The position numbers and the translations under genes were made by a program. A DNA stretch of 64,000 bases. Source: Marinobacter bohaiensis (GTDB lineage: Bacteria; Pseudomonadota; Gammaproteobacteria; Pseudomonadales; Oleiphilaceae). The stretch covers positions 310,001-374,000 of the forward strand of contig NZ_QGEH01000001.1 in the NCBI RefSeq assembly GCF_003258515.1. Direction: 5' to 3'. The notes beneath the pieces are model-generated. The model worked only from the letters and a program-made list of their open reading frames with translations, was not told where the DNA came from and did not search any database. Positions 52,352 to 61,320 of this stretch are shown in pieces. Within the stretch, counting starts at the first letter, position 1; every line of letters starts with the position of its first letter.

Positions 52352-52855
52352 ATGAAACTTTTTAATCTTTTCGATTGCGCGTTAGATAGAGTCATTGCCC
52401 CCCTTGTCGCAATTACTGGGCTCGCTATCGCTCTTTCCTTTGTGATTGGTGTCGTTGCTCGATCGTTCATCGGTGTTGCCATGTTTGGCCTAGAGGAACT
52501 GATCCTTATAGGTGTTGTATGGTTCTATATGATGGGGGCTGTTTTAGCATCGAAAGAGCGCTCCCATCTCCATGCTGATTTTGTTTCTGTAATTTTCAAA
52601 AGTGAAAAAGCAGTTCTGATATCTCGCATCGTCTCTACACTCCTTTCGATCGTTATGGCGGTCTTCTTTGTTATGTGGAGTTACTCGTTGTTTCAGTGGG
52701 GGGTTGATCGAGGAGAGAAAACGCCCATCTTCGCCATCCCCGTATTCATTAGTCAGGCCAGTGTGTTTGTTGCTGCGATCCTTATGACTTTATATCTCCT
52801 GAGAGATTTAATTTCAGATATAGGAAATTTGGCTCTTCATAGTAGTAAAAGCTGA
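52352..52855 (+). CDS. dctQ: TRAP transporter small permease DctQ
   Basis: The 167-aa inner-membrane protein has four helices and the DctQ loop EELILIGVVWFYMMGAVLASKERSHLHADF. ATG 52352 is chosen over a longer frame starting at 52289. The intervening segment has a run of nine C bases. It lies between dctP and dctM and joins DctM in the membrane. Confidence 0.92.
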   Translation: MKLFNLFDCALDRVIAPLVAITGLAIALSFVIGVVARSFIGVAMFGLEELILIGVVWFYMMGAVLASKERSHLHADFVSVIFKSEKAVLISRIVSTLLSIVMAVFFVMWSYSLFQWGVDRGEKTPIFAIPVFISQASVFVAAILMTLYLLRDLISDIGNLALHSSKS

Positions 52856-52903
52856 ATTGATCCAGTGCTGACTGAATACATATAACATGCTGAGGTTTGA
52901 GTT

Positions 52904-54202
52904 ATGGGTGCTTTAATATCGATTGGTGCTGTGATCGTATTGATGTTGTTGGGGGTGCCGGTCGTCTTTTCTTTTGCGGCTATGGTTGCTTCTCTTGCGT
53001 TCTTTTATGACGTCAATGTGGCCTTCCTGGCAACAACCGGGTTTTCCTCAATTAACTCCATCATATTGGTGGCCCTTCCGCTTTTCGTAATGACAGGTTA
53101 CCTGATGCAGGAAGGCGGCATAGCGGCACGGCTTGTGCGCTTTGTTGAGGCATTGACTGGCCACTCCAGGGCCGGTATGGGGTCGTCGATGGTCGTTGCC
53201 TGTGGAATATTTGGCGCCATATCGGGCACCGCCTCTGCTGCGGTGGCGTCCGTGGGATCGATCATGGTGGGGCCAATGCAGAAACATGGTTATAACCGTG
53301 CTTATGTCAGTGGGCTTTTGGGAATATCGTCGCTGCTTGGTTTGCTGATTCCGCCCAGTATTACCATGATTTTGTATGCGGTGGTAACACGCCAATCTGT
53401 AGCTGCCTGCTTCCTAGCCACAATTGGTCCTGGCATCCTTTTGATGTTCTTTCTCTGCATCTACAACTACTTGACCACACAGCTAAATCCCGCCGAAGCG
53501 GGGAAAGCAAGAGTCATTGGTAACAGACTGAGAGAAATTGGTGACACAGGCTGGAAGGCAGTACCTGCTTTAATGCTCCCTGTAATCATCCTCGGTGGGA
53601 TCTACGGGGGGGTATTCACTCCCACTGAGGCGGCTGCCGTAGCCGTGGCTTACGCGATTCCTGTTGGTTTGTTTGTCTATAAGGGGCTGGATTATAAAAA
53701 AATCCTGAAGTGCCTTGTCTGCGCAGCCACCACTTCTGGTGTCATCGTCATTATTCTGTTTTTTTCATTCATTGTAAGTCGAATCTTGACGTTCGAGGCG
53801 ATTCCTCAGCAGCTTACTTCTTTTCTATTAGAGACGCTTGAGAATAAGGTTGTTATCCTGCTGATGGTAAACGTCTTCCTTATTCTCCTTGGCATGATAA
53901 TGGACGACATCAGCGTGATTGCCATCGCCAGTCCGCTCCTCGTTCCTGTGATGGCGGAGCTTGGCATCGATCCGATACACTTTGCGGCGATCATTGGTAC
54001 CAGTGTGGTGATTGGCTGTAACAGTCCACCCATGGCACCAATTCTATTCATGTCCTGCCGGGTGGCTGACGTTAGTGTTGCAAAAGCCTTACGCCCAGCG
54101 CTAGCTCTTATGCTCTTTACCGCTTTGCCAGTAATGCTGATTGTGACGTTCTGGTCTCCACTCGCGCTTACCCTGCCGGGTGTCATGGGATATTTGGACT
54201 GA
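52904..54202 (+). CDS. dctM: TRAP transporter large permease DctM
   Basis: The 432-aa inner-membrane transporter has about twelve hydrophobic segments. DctM features are visible: GILGASSLLGLLIPPSITMILYAVVTRQSVA-like GISSLLGLLIPPSITM, PVIILGGIYGGVFTPTEAAAVAVAYA, and IGTSVVIGCNSPPMAPILFM near the C-terminus. It drives sodium-linked uptake of the DctP ligand. GAGG lies upstream of the ATG. Confidence 0.94.
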   Translation: MGALISIGAVIVLMLLGVPVVFSFAAMVASLAFFYDVNVAFLATTGFSSINSIILVALPLFVMTGYLMQEGGIAARLVRFVEALTGHSRAGMGSSMVVACGIFGAISGTASAAVASVGSIMVGPMQKHGYNRAYVSGLLGISSLLGLLIPPSITMILYAVVTRQSVAACFLATIGPGILLMFFLCIYNYLTTQLNPAEAGKARVIGNRLREIGDTGWKAVPALMLPVIILGGIYGGVFTPTEAAAVAVAYAIPVGLFVYKGLDYKKILKCLVCAATTSGVIVIILFFSFIVSRILTFEAIPQQLTSFLLETLENKVVILLMVNVFLILLGMIMDDISVIAIASPLLVPVMAELGIDPIHFAAIIGTSVVIGCNSPPMAPILFMSCRVADVSVAKALRPALALMLFTALPVMLIVTFWSPLALTLPGVMGYLD

Positions 54203-54215
54203 GGCCGCTGGAAGA

Positions 54216-54258
54216 TTGAGTGGGAAACCACACATTGTTTTATTGGTTTTCCGCTCAA
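54216..54258. terminator. Convergent terminator between dctM and the LysR gene
   Basis: TTGAGTGGGAAACC and GGTTTTCCGCTCAA form a 14-position stem with 12 pairs (others G-T or mismatched) around a 15-nt loop rich in T. It lies 14 bp after the dctM stop and 38 bp before the end of the convergent LysR gene. Confidence 0.55.
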
Positions 54259-54295
54259 TTTCTGAAACCCTTGATCGTATCTCTTTCTGTTATTT

Positions 54296-55249
54296 CTATA
54301 GATTGCTCAGAAGCCAATTCTTGATTTTTAGTATGGCCTCTTGCTTGTCATTATTCTTCCGATGAATGAAGTAATGCACTGCATTTCCCAACTCAACGAA
54401 TTGGCTTACTGGCCTGACCAATTTGCCTTCTTGCAATAAGCTCTCTACCAAGTGATGCCAGCCGAGAGCCACTCCCTGATGGTTTCGGACCAGTTTTATA
54501 AGGAGCTCGTAATTACTGGCGGTAAATGTGCCCTCGTCAATCTTTTCCGCTGGGTCTGCTCCCTGGAGAGTAAAATCGAACCATTGCCTCCAGCCAAACC
54601 CTTGATGTGCCATTGAGCCCTTTAGATGCAGTAGGTCCGCTTTGTGGAGATTCTCGACCTCGCTGATATATGGATGGCGTTCAAGATATTCTTGGCTGCA
54701 AACTGGGTAAACCTTTTCGCTAAACAGAGCGGTGGATACAAAGTTGTTATCTTGAGATGGGGTCAAGTTAATGTAGCAATCAATGTTTTGGTTGTGGTCA
54801 ATGAGGTTGATGTCGTCCGTTGCATAAATTGACAGGTCTATGTCTGGGAACAGCGATCTCAGATCCCCAATTTTATTGGCCATCCAAAATATAGAAAACG
54901 CATGAGTCATAGCTATGCGAAGGTGTATTTTGGGGTTTGACGTTGTAGCTGGTGAAGGTGTTATTTCTTTTACTGTCTGAGCAATATGAGAAAAACAAAC
55001 ATAAGACGTCTCGTAAAGTCTTTGGCCGCTGTCGGTTAGCTCTATCGTCCGCCTTTCCCTCTTAAATAATGGGGTTCCCAGTTGATCTTCAAGTTCCCTC
55101 ACTTGTCGGCTGACGGCTGATTGAGTCAGGCATAACGCTTTCGCCGCATCTGTAAAGCTTTTGTATCGTGCTGATGCAACAAAAGCCTTTAGGGCGGTTA
55201 GGGAAACCATCTTCGTAAAAAACGCGTCCGGTTGTATTTCCTCTTTCAT
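54296..55249 (-). CDS. LysR-type regulator
   Basis: The 317-aa protein has an HTH KSFTDAAKALCLTQSAVSRQVRELEDQLGTPLFKRERRTIELTDSGQ and a GcvA-like effector domain (NYELLIKLVRNHQGVALGWHHLVESLLQEGKLV). It diverges from the second FAD oxidoreductase with about 100 bp between starts, and its 3' end faces the TRAP operon, so it may control both. The frame extends to 55477 through the neighbour's coding region, so ATG 55249 is chosen. ATG 55210 is also possible. GC is low. Confidence 0.85.
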   Translation of the reverse strand: MKEEIQPDAFFTKMVSLTALKAFVASARYKSFTDAAKALCLTQSAVSRQVRELEDQLGTPLFKRERRTIELTDSGQRLYETSYVCFSHIAQTVKEITPSPATTSNPKIHLRIAMTHAFSIFWMANKIGDLRSLFPDIDLSIYATDDINLIDHNQNIDCYINLTPSQDNNFVSTALFSEKVYPVCSQEYLERHPYISEVENLHKADLLHLKGSMAHQGFGWRQWFDFTLQGADPAEKIDEGTFTASNYELLIKLVRNHQGVALGWHHLVESLLQEGKLVRPVSQFVELGNAVHYFIHRKNNDKQEAILKIKNWLLSNL

Positions 55250-55349
55250 GATTTTTAGTCCTGAATTTGTATGAGATTTTGTCGCTGGCGTTGTAAGAAG
55301 GACTAACTGTACGCTGAACCTTATCATGAACCGTGGTGGAGTTATATAA

Positions 55350-56684
55350 GTGGCAAAACAACAAAAGATTTCTGTGCTGCCTAAAGAGTCATCCGATAGT
55401 GGATGGTTTGCAACGCTTAGTGAGGTATCAGAAGCCAAAACACTCGCCGGGAATGTCGATACGGATTGGGTAGTCATTGGTGGCGGTTGGTTTGGTACGA
55501 GTGCCGCGCGGAGGCTTGCGGAGCTGAATCCTAACGACAGCGTTACGTTGGTTGATGCTGGAAGAATTGGAAATAATGCGGCTGGCCGCAGCGCGGGATT
55601 TGCAATTGATCTGGCTCACAATCCTCGATCTAAAAATTTTGCTGATAATGAGCAAGGTAATATTAACGAGTCTTTTGTGAATCGAGCTGGTATCGATTAC
55701 TTAAGAGAAGTCGTTGAAAGTCATAGTATTTCTTGTGACTGGAGTCCGCAGGGAAAAATTCACTCCGCAGCAACGCTCCGAGGCGCGAAATGCCTGAGGA
55801 CTTTCGCTGAGGCTCTCTCGAGAATCGGAGAGGAATACCATTGGTATAACGCGGAGGAAATGCGGGAGATAACTGGTAGTAGTCATTACCACCTGGGTCT
55901 GTTTTGTCCAGGCACAGTATTGATTCAACCTGCCGCTCTTTTGCGCGGACTGGTCGATAATATGCCGGATAACGTCACTGTTTATGAAAATACGCCCATC
56001 AATGAAGTGATTGATCACGGTGCGTATAAAACTCTGAATACCTCTGAAGGGACTATTAAAGCCAAGAAAATTATCTTGGCAAACAATGGCCTTATTTCGA
56101 GTTTTGGGTTTTATAAGAATGCGGCTGTTCCTATCTACACATACGCCAGCATGACACGTCAGCTTTCTGACAATGAATTGGAGCGGTTGGGAGGTAAGGG
56201 ACCATTTGGCCTGATCCCCGCGGATCCGTTTGGGACCACGGTACGTCGGACAGCCGATAACCGCATATTCATTCGGAACGTTTATCGCTACGAGCCGAAA
56301 TTTACCAGCCCTCTTGATGCGGTTGATGCGGCAAGGAGGATCCACCAGCAGTCCTTTGCAGCAAGGTTCCCGCAAGTTGCAGATATGGGTTTTGAGCACT
56401 CTTGGGGCGGGGCCTTATGTCTCTCCCAGAACAATGGTGGAACGGTTTTCGGAGAGTTGGCCAACGGTGTTTTTGGAGCCGGTTTCTGCAACGGAACTGG
56501 TATTGCGAAAGGGGCGATATTTGGAAAGGCCGTTGCGGAACTCGCCTCGGGCAAGACTTCTCGGGTCATCAATATCTTGTCGTCACGGCCGAGGCCGACT
56601 TCGTGGGCTCCGAAGTCGATTTTTGGATTGGCTGTTAAGGCTAATGCCGCTTATCGCTTGCGCAAAGCGGGAAAAGAAGTGTGA
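55350..56684 (+). CDS. FAD-dependent oxidoreductase, DAO family (second in island)
   Basis: The 444-aa flavoenzyme has the dinucleotide motif VVIGGGWFGTSAARRLAEL, followed by GNNAAGRSAGFAIDLAHN in place of the usual GASGRNGG. A C-terminal HSWGGALCLSQNNGG and FCNGTGIAKGAIFG complete the FAD site. It is only distantly similar to the PuuB-like gene at 47808. Start is GTG 55350 with GGAG upstream. It leads an operon with the DapA-family enzyme, an aldehyde dehydrogenase and an SDR. Its substrate may be an amine or imino acid. Confidence 0.85.
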   Translation: MAKQQKISVLPKESSDSGWFATLSEVSEAKTLAGNVDTDWVVIGGGWFGTSAARRLAELNPNDSVTLVDAGRIGNNAAGRSAGFAIDLAHNPRSKNFADNEQGNINESFVNRAGIDYLREVVESHSISCDWSPQGKIHSAATLRGAKCLRTFAEALSRIGEEYHWYNAEEMREITGSSHYHLGLFCPGTVLIQPAALLRGLVDNMPDNVTVYENTPINEVIDHGAYKTLNTSEGTIKAKKIILANNGLISSFGFYKNAAVPIYTYASMTRQLSDNELERLGGKGPFGLIPADPFGTTVRRTADNRIFIRNVYRYEPKFTSPLDAVDAARRIHQQSFAARFPQVADMGFEHSWGGALCLSQNNGGTVFGELANGVFGAGFCNGTGIAKGAIFGKAVAELASGKTSRVINILSSRPRPTSWAPKSIFGLAVKANAAYRLRKAGKEV

Positions 56685-56720
56685 GTTTAAAACAATACAA
56701 CCGATCAGGAGGTTAGTGAT

Positions 56721-57593
56721 ATGGCAGATTTGCATGGTGTTAGTTTGGCAATGCAGACGCCTTTTAAGGATGACGGAAGTATCGACTACGATCGTTTCTG
56801 CGATCTTATCGATCGATACATTGACGCGGGCGTTCATGGCGTCGTCATCAGTTCCGGTTCCGGTCAGCATCCATATTTGACAGAGGAAGAGTGTAATAAG
56901 TTGCTCTCTGTTGGCGTTGAGCGGATCGCTGGTAGAGCTTCGGTTATTATGCAAACTTCAGCTCTTAATATGTCCGAAGTTCTGCGTAGATCCATCGCTG
57001 CAGAGGGTTTGGGTGCGGATGCCATCATGGTGCTTCCTCCTTTTTTTGAAGGCCCGGTAACTGATGACGGTATCTTCAAGTTTTATGAGGAAGTGAACAA
57101 AGTCGTGGGTATCGATATTGTTGGTTACAATATTCCCGCGGCAACGCAAGTTGAAATTACTCCGGAGCTTTATCGTCGTCTTCTCGAGCTTGAAAACTTT
57201 AATTATATTAAAGATAGCTCCGGGGACATGATTAAAACGCAGATGCTGATTAACGAAGGCGGCAAGGTGCTCAATGGTGCGGATCCCATCGCCCCTTATG
57301 CCTTCATGGCGGGTGCTTATGGCGCTATTTGGGGGTCTGCCAACTTTATGCCGGAGGAATGTGTTGAGCTGTATAACCTGGTTAATAAAGGCCAGTACAA
57401 TGAAGCGCTTGCACTGTGGGCCAAAATGTTCCCCTCCTCAACGTACCTCTGGTACAACAATTATATCCCGGCTGTTAAAGCTGCAGCCCGATATATGGGC
57501 TTCGATGCGGGTACTGTGCGCACACCATTGGCTGAAATTTCTGAGGAATCGGTCAAGCAGTTGATTAAGAGCCTGGAGCCGCTTAAGAGCTAA
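56721..57593 (+). CDS. DapA-family (N-acetylneuraminate lyase/dihydrodipicolinate synthase) aldolase-like enzyme
   Basis: The 290-aa TIM barrel has the Schiff-base Lys in YIKDSSGD (near 163) and the catalytic Tyr in VGYNIPAATQ (near 136). The oxo-acid-binding motif reads SSGSGQHPYLTEEE in place of GTTGE. This matches the non-DapA members that cleave or dehydrate oxo-acids, such as hydroxyproline-pathway deaminases. Being 36 bp after a flavoenzyme and before an aldehyde dehydrogenase, it could act on an imino or oxo-acid. AGGAGG is 8 nt before the ATG. Confidence 0.87.
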   Translation: MADLHGVSLAMQTPFKDDGSIDYDRFCDLIDRYIDAGVHGVVISSGSGQHPYLTEEECNKLLSVGVERIAGRASVIMQTSALNMSEVLRRSIAAEGLGADAIMVLPPFFEGPVTDDGIFKFYEEVNKVVGIDIVGYNIPAATQVEITPELYRRLLELENFNYIKDSSGDMIKTQMLINEGGKVLNGADPIAPYAFMAGAYGAIWGSANFMPEECVELYNLVNKGQYNEALALWAKMFPSSTYLWYNNYIPAVKAAARYMGFDAGTVRTPLAEISEESVKQLIKSLEPLKS

Positions 57594-57748
57594 CAACAGA
57601 ATTCTAAATCTTGATTGTCGGGGCATGCCAGGACCTATGCATGTCCCAACTTCACGCCTTACGTAGCTAGCCTGACAATCTCAACGAACGAGGTGTGGTG
57701 GTATTTGCTTTCAATAAGACTATTGAGTTTCTGTGAAATGGTGTCCAA

Positions 57749-59236
57749 ATGAATAATAAAAGTCTCTATCAAAGCATTTTTAATAACATGGATTTCCCCC
57801 AGGGAAATTTTATCAATGGTGGGTTTGTCGACGCTCACTCCGGTAAAAAACTGGAAACCATTAACCCGGCGACCGAAGAAAAATTGTGTGATATCGCCTC
57901 CAGTGGCGAGGCTGACGTTGAAACAGCGATTGCCAATGCTCGCGCTGTGTTCGACAGCGGAATCTGGTCCCGGTGTCACCCCTCCGAAAGAAAAGAAATC
58001 CTTGTCCGGTTCGCAGCCTTGATCCGTGCGCACCAGGACGAACTGGCGGTTCTGGAGAGCGTTGATAGCGGCAAGCCGATCAGTGATTGTCTCGAGGTGG
58101 ATGTTCCCGAAACCGCGGATTGCATTGCCTGGCACGCTGAAGCGCAGGATAAGTTGTACGACCAAATTTCTCCGTCAGGGAACGACGCGCTCGGACTGAT
58201 TGTCAGGGAGCCCATCGGTGTCGTTGGCGCTGTATTACCCTGGAATTTTCCTCTGTTAATGGCGGCATGGAAAATCGGTCCAGCACTGGCGACCGGGAAC
58301 TCAGTCATTGTGAAGCCTTCTGAGTTGACCAGTCTTTCGATGCTTCGGCTGGCGGAACTCGCCGTGAAGGCAGGTCTGCCGAAGGGCGTGCTCAATGTCG
58401 TGACCGGCACCGGCCCGAACGTCGGGCAGGTCCTCGGATTACACCCGGACGTGGATGCAATCACCTTTACCGGATCGACCGCTACCGGACGCCGTTTCCT
58501 TGAGTATTCAGCCCAAAGCAATATGAAACGGGTGGTCCTGGAGACGGGGGGCAAGAGTCCCTGTGTGGTGCTGGAGGATGCAGATTTAGATCGGGTGGCC
58601 AAACACGTCGTTCTCAGTTTCGTTAGCAATATGGGGCAGGTGTGCACGGCGAATACCCGATTGATTGTTCCCGCGTCGTGCAAGGACGCCTTGTTGACGA
58701 GAATAAGTGACGAGATCAAAGCGTGGACGATCGGTGACCCCCTGGACCCAGAATCCCGCCTTGGGCCCTTGGTCAGCAAAGAGCACTATTCCAAGGTTGT
58801 GGGCATGATCGACAAGGGCGTCAGGGAAGGGGCCACTAAGCTCGGTGGCGAGCAAGCATTTGAGGGCCCAGGGTACTATTTGGCTCCCGTCGTGTTTGAT
58901 GATGTCGACAACGCCATGGCTATCGCCCGGGAGGAAATCTTTGGCCCGGTGCTTTCTGTCATCACCTACGAAAACACTGAGCAAGCCGTTGAAATTGCTA
59001 ATGATAGTGATTTTGGACTGGCGGCTTCGATCTTCACCAAGGACCTGACCAGTGCCCATCGACTTGCGCGCCGTTTACGTGCCGGAACGGTATCCGTGAA
59101 CAGCTACAGCGAGGGCGACGCCTCAACCCCGTTCGGCGGTTACAAGCTGTCTGGCTTCGGTGGGAAAGATAACGGTGTCCAAGCTCACGACCAGTACACG
59201 GAGCAGAAGACAATCTGGGTCGATCTGTCGGAGTGA
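57749..59236 (+). CDS. NAD(P)-dependent aldehyde dehydrogenase (PuuC-like)
   Basis: The 495-aa aldehyde dehydrogenase has IVREPIGVVGAVLPWNFPLLMAAWKIGPALATGNS for cofactor binding, the general-base Glu in VLETGGKSPCVV, and the catalytic Cys in NMGQVCTANTR. The N-terminal part and length fit gamma-glutamyl-gamma-aminobutyraldehyde dehydrogenase PuuC and betaine-type ALDHs. It would oxidise the aldehyde formed by an amine-oxidising flavoenzyme. The ribosome-binding site is weak, and ATG 57788 is an alternative start. Confidence 0.9.
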   Translation: MNNKSLYQSIFNNMDFPQGNFINGGFVDAHSGKKLETINPATEEKLCDIASSGEADVETAIANARAVFDSGIWSRCHPSERKEILVRFAALIRAHQDELAVLESVDSGKPISDCLEVDVPETADCIAWHAEAQDKLYDQISPSGNDALGLIVREPIGVVGAVLPWNFPLLMAAWKIGPALATGNSVIVKPSELTSLSMLRLAELAVKAGLPKGVLNVVTGTGPNVGQVLGLHPDVDAITFTGSTATGRRFLEYSAQSNMKRVVLETGGKSPCVVLEDADLDRVAKHVVLSFVSNMGQVCTANTRLIVPASCKDALLTRISDEIKAWTIGDPLDPESRLGPLVSKEHYSKVVGMIDKGVREGATKLGGEQAFEGPGYYLAPVVFDDVDNAMAIAREEIFGPVLSVITYENTEQAVEIANDSDFGLAASIFTKDLTSAHRLARRLRAGTVSVNSYSEGDASTPFGGYKLSGFGGKDNGVQAHDQYTEQKTIWVDLSE

Positions 59237-59301
59237 ATCCGGTCAGTTCGAGTGGTTTCTCTGTGTTCCATAAAGCGATTTAAGTTATTTCAGGTGTAGT
59301 T

Positions 59302-59901
59302 ATGAAGATTGTCCTTGTTGGAGTAAATGGTGCGATTGGCCAGGCTGTGCAGCGGCACCTTGGAGAGCGTCACACGATAATCGGCGCCTCGCGGACCAAC
59401 GCAGAGCTAAAAATCGACATGACAGATAGCCAGAGCATCCGGTCGGCGTTCGAGAGCGTTGGCAATTTTGATGCCCTGATCGTTGCCGCCGGAGCCGTGG
59501 CGTTCAACACGTTTCCGGCCATGACAGACGATGAGTGGCAATTAGGGCTTGATAGCAAGCTCATGGGCCAAGTAAAGCTGGCTCAAATCGCGCTGGATTA
59601 CCTGAATCCCCATGGCTCGATCACGCTTACGAGTGGGGTGACCAGTAAGGAATCGATAGCCATGGGTGCCTCCTCGAGCATGGCAAATTCCGCTTTGGAA
59701 AGTTTTGTGAGAGCCGCCTCTACGGAGCTTCCCAATCATTTGAGAATGAACATTGTCAATCCAACGGTGCTTGAGGAATCCGTGGGCCAGTATGGCGAAT
59801 ATTTCTTGGGCTTCGAACCAGTGTCCTCTACCTCTGTCGGGTACGCGTATCAGCGTTCTGTGGAAGGTGTTGAGAACGGTCGAACGTATGAAGTTTTTTG
59901 A
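59302..59901 (+). CDS. Short-chain dehydrogenase, minimal ~200-aa type lacking YxxxK
   Basis: The 199-aa SDR has the nucleotide motif LVGVNGAIGQAV (residues 5-16), a DMTDSQSI acidic segment and LIVAAGAVAF. At the usual YxxxK site it reads MGASSSMANSALESF, with neither Tyr nor Lys. This appears to be a feature of a compact SDR branch (ANSALE.F.RAAS.EL) and not a single mutation. It may therefore be a non-classical reductase or a binding protein. AGGTG precedes the ATG. Confidence 0.82.
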   Translation: MKIVLVGVNGAIGQAVQRHLGERHTIIGASRTNAELKIDMTDSQSIRSAFESVGNFDALIVAAGAVAFNTFPAMTDDEWQLGLDSKLMGQVKLAQIALDYLNPHGSITLTSGVTSKESIAMGASSSMANSALESFVRAASTELPNHLRMNIVNPTVLEESVGQYGEYFLGFEPVSSTSVGYAYQRSVEGVENGRTYEVF

Positions 59902-60131
59902 TTGCTGAACGCTGAAACCTCTGGGTTTCGGGCTTTGGAGAGGGCTATTCATTCCGTGTTTGTGTTGCATGCTCGTTATCGTTAGCTCTCTCCTTTTTTC
60001 GTAATCGAAGATCTTCGGTCAACGGAAGTTCCCACTGAACCGTTTAAAGCCGCCTGTGGTGAAGCTTCCTGGGCGAGGCGAAGCTAAATCTCGCTTTGCC
60101 GGTTTTCGGTGACTGGAACGTGAGTGCCGGT

Positions 60132-61073
60132 ATGGTAAAGAAATTTGGAAACCCGTCTACGTTGGGTCAGATCGGTGATTCAGACCTGAGGCAGCTGAAA
60201 ATTTTCAAGGTTGTTGTCGATTGTGCGGGGTTTACCCAGGCGGCAGCCGAGTTAAACGTCACCCGCTCGGCAATCAGCAGCAGCATGGCAGATCTGGAAG
60301 CAAGGCTGGGGCTCAAACTTTGTAATCGGGGGCGCTCAGGGTTTTCGCTCACTGATTCCGGTAGAAAAATCTACAAATACACTAACGACTTGCTGGCCTG
60401 CGTTAATGAGTTCAGGTTAAAGGTCAATCTCATTCACTCCTCATTAACCGGCGAGCTTAATGTTGGGGTCGTTAACAATCTCATTTCATGTCCCAAGATG
60501 CGTATCGTGAACTCCCTTCGGAAGTTTAAAAACGAAGCGCCGATGGTAAAAATAAACTTTGTGACCATGCCGCCAAATGAAGTGGAGCGAAGGGTGCTGG
60601 GAGGCGAGCTGGATATTGGGATCGTTCCACAGCGCAAGGAGATATCGGGTCTTCATCTACATAAATTGTATGGAGAAAAAGTCGGCCTGTTTTGTGGCGA
60701 ACTGCACCCCCTTTACGCCCTGAATGATTCCGACATTACCGATTCGATGCTCCTAGAGTACGACATGGTGGCTCCCAACTATTCCACCGTAAAGTCTGCC
60801 GAGAATCTCTATAGGGATTTTAAGGTGACGGCAGAAGTGAGTGATGGTGAAAGCATTGCATTCCTGCTGATGACTGGCTGTTTTATCGGGTTTCTCCCCA
60901 TAAACTATGCCCGTCAGTGGGTTGATAAAGGCCAGTTCAGGCAGGTATTGGCCAACAAATATGAACATAAAAAAACGTATGTGGCCCTCTCTGGCGCCGG
61001 CCAGAGCAGAGACCCTGTGGTTGAACTCTATCTGGAGTGCCTCACAACGGATGCAGAGAGAGTTGGGGCGTAA
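60132..61073 (+). CDS. LysR-type regulator at the end of the catabolic block
   Basis: The 313-aa protein has the HTH FTQAAAELNVTRSAISSSMADLEARLGLKLCNRGRSGFSLTDSG and an effector domain (GELNVGVVNNLI, ELDIGIVPQRKEISGLHLHKLYGEKVGLF). It is transcribed in the same direction as the SDR operon, 230 bp behind it. ATG 60132 is preferred to a TTG at 60096. A hairpin, GAAACC-TCTG-GGTTTC, after the SDR gene may separate the transcripts. Likely targets are the neighbouring catabolic genes. Confidence 0.84.
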   Translation: MVKKFGNPSTLGQIGDSDLRQLKIFKVVVDCAGFTQAAAELNVTRSAISSSMADLEARLGLKLCNRGRSGFSLTDSGRKIYKYTNDLLACVNEFRLKVNLIHSSLTGELNVGVVNNLISCPKMRIVNSLRKFKNEAPMVKINFVTMPPNEVERRVLGGELDIGIVPQRKEISGLHLHKLYGEKVGLFCGELHPLYALNDSDITDSMLLEYDMVAPNYSTVKSAENLYRDFKVTAEVSDGESIAFLLMTGCFIGFLPINYARQWVDKGQFRQVLANKYEHKKTYVALSGAGQSRDPVVELYLECLTTDAERVGA

Positions 61074-61320
61074 CCCTCGCGGTGACCTGTTTCTGGGGTT
61101 AACGTCTTCCGCGCTTTCTTGAAGCAGATAACCAGTGCATTTCGGCAAGGCCGATGCTGGAATTGACAGTACCCGCTACAACCCCCGTATAATTACCGCA
61201 GGTGAAGGCATCTGTACTGGTTCGCTCCAACGTTAGAGAAGAAATTGGGAGCGACACCGGGCCTTCTTGCGGCCTCCGCATACTCTAACCATTCTGAAAC
61301 TCCAACGAATGGTTAGATGC

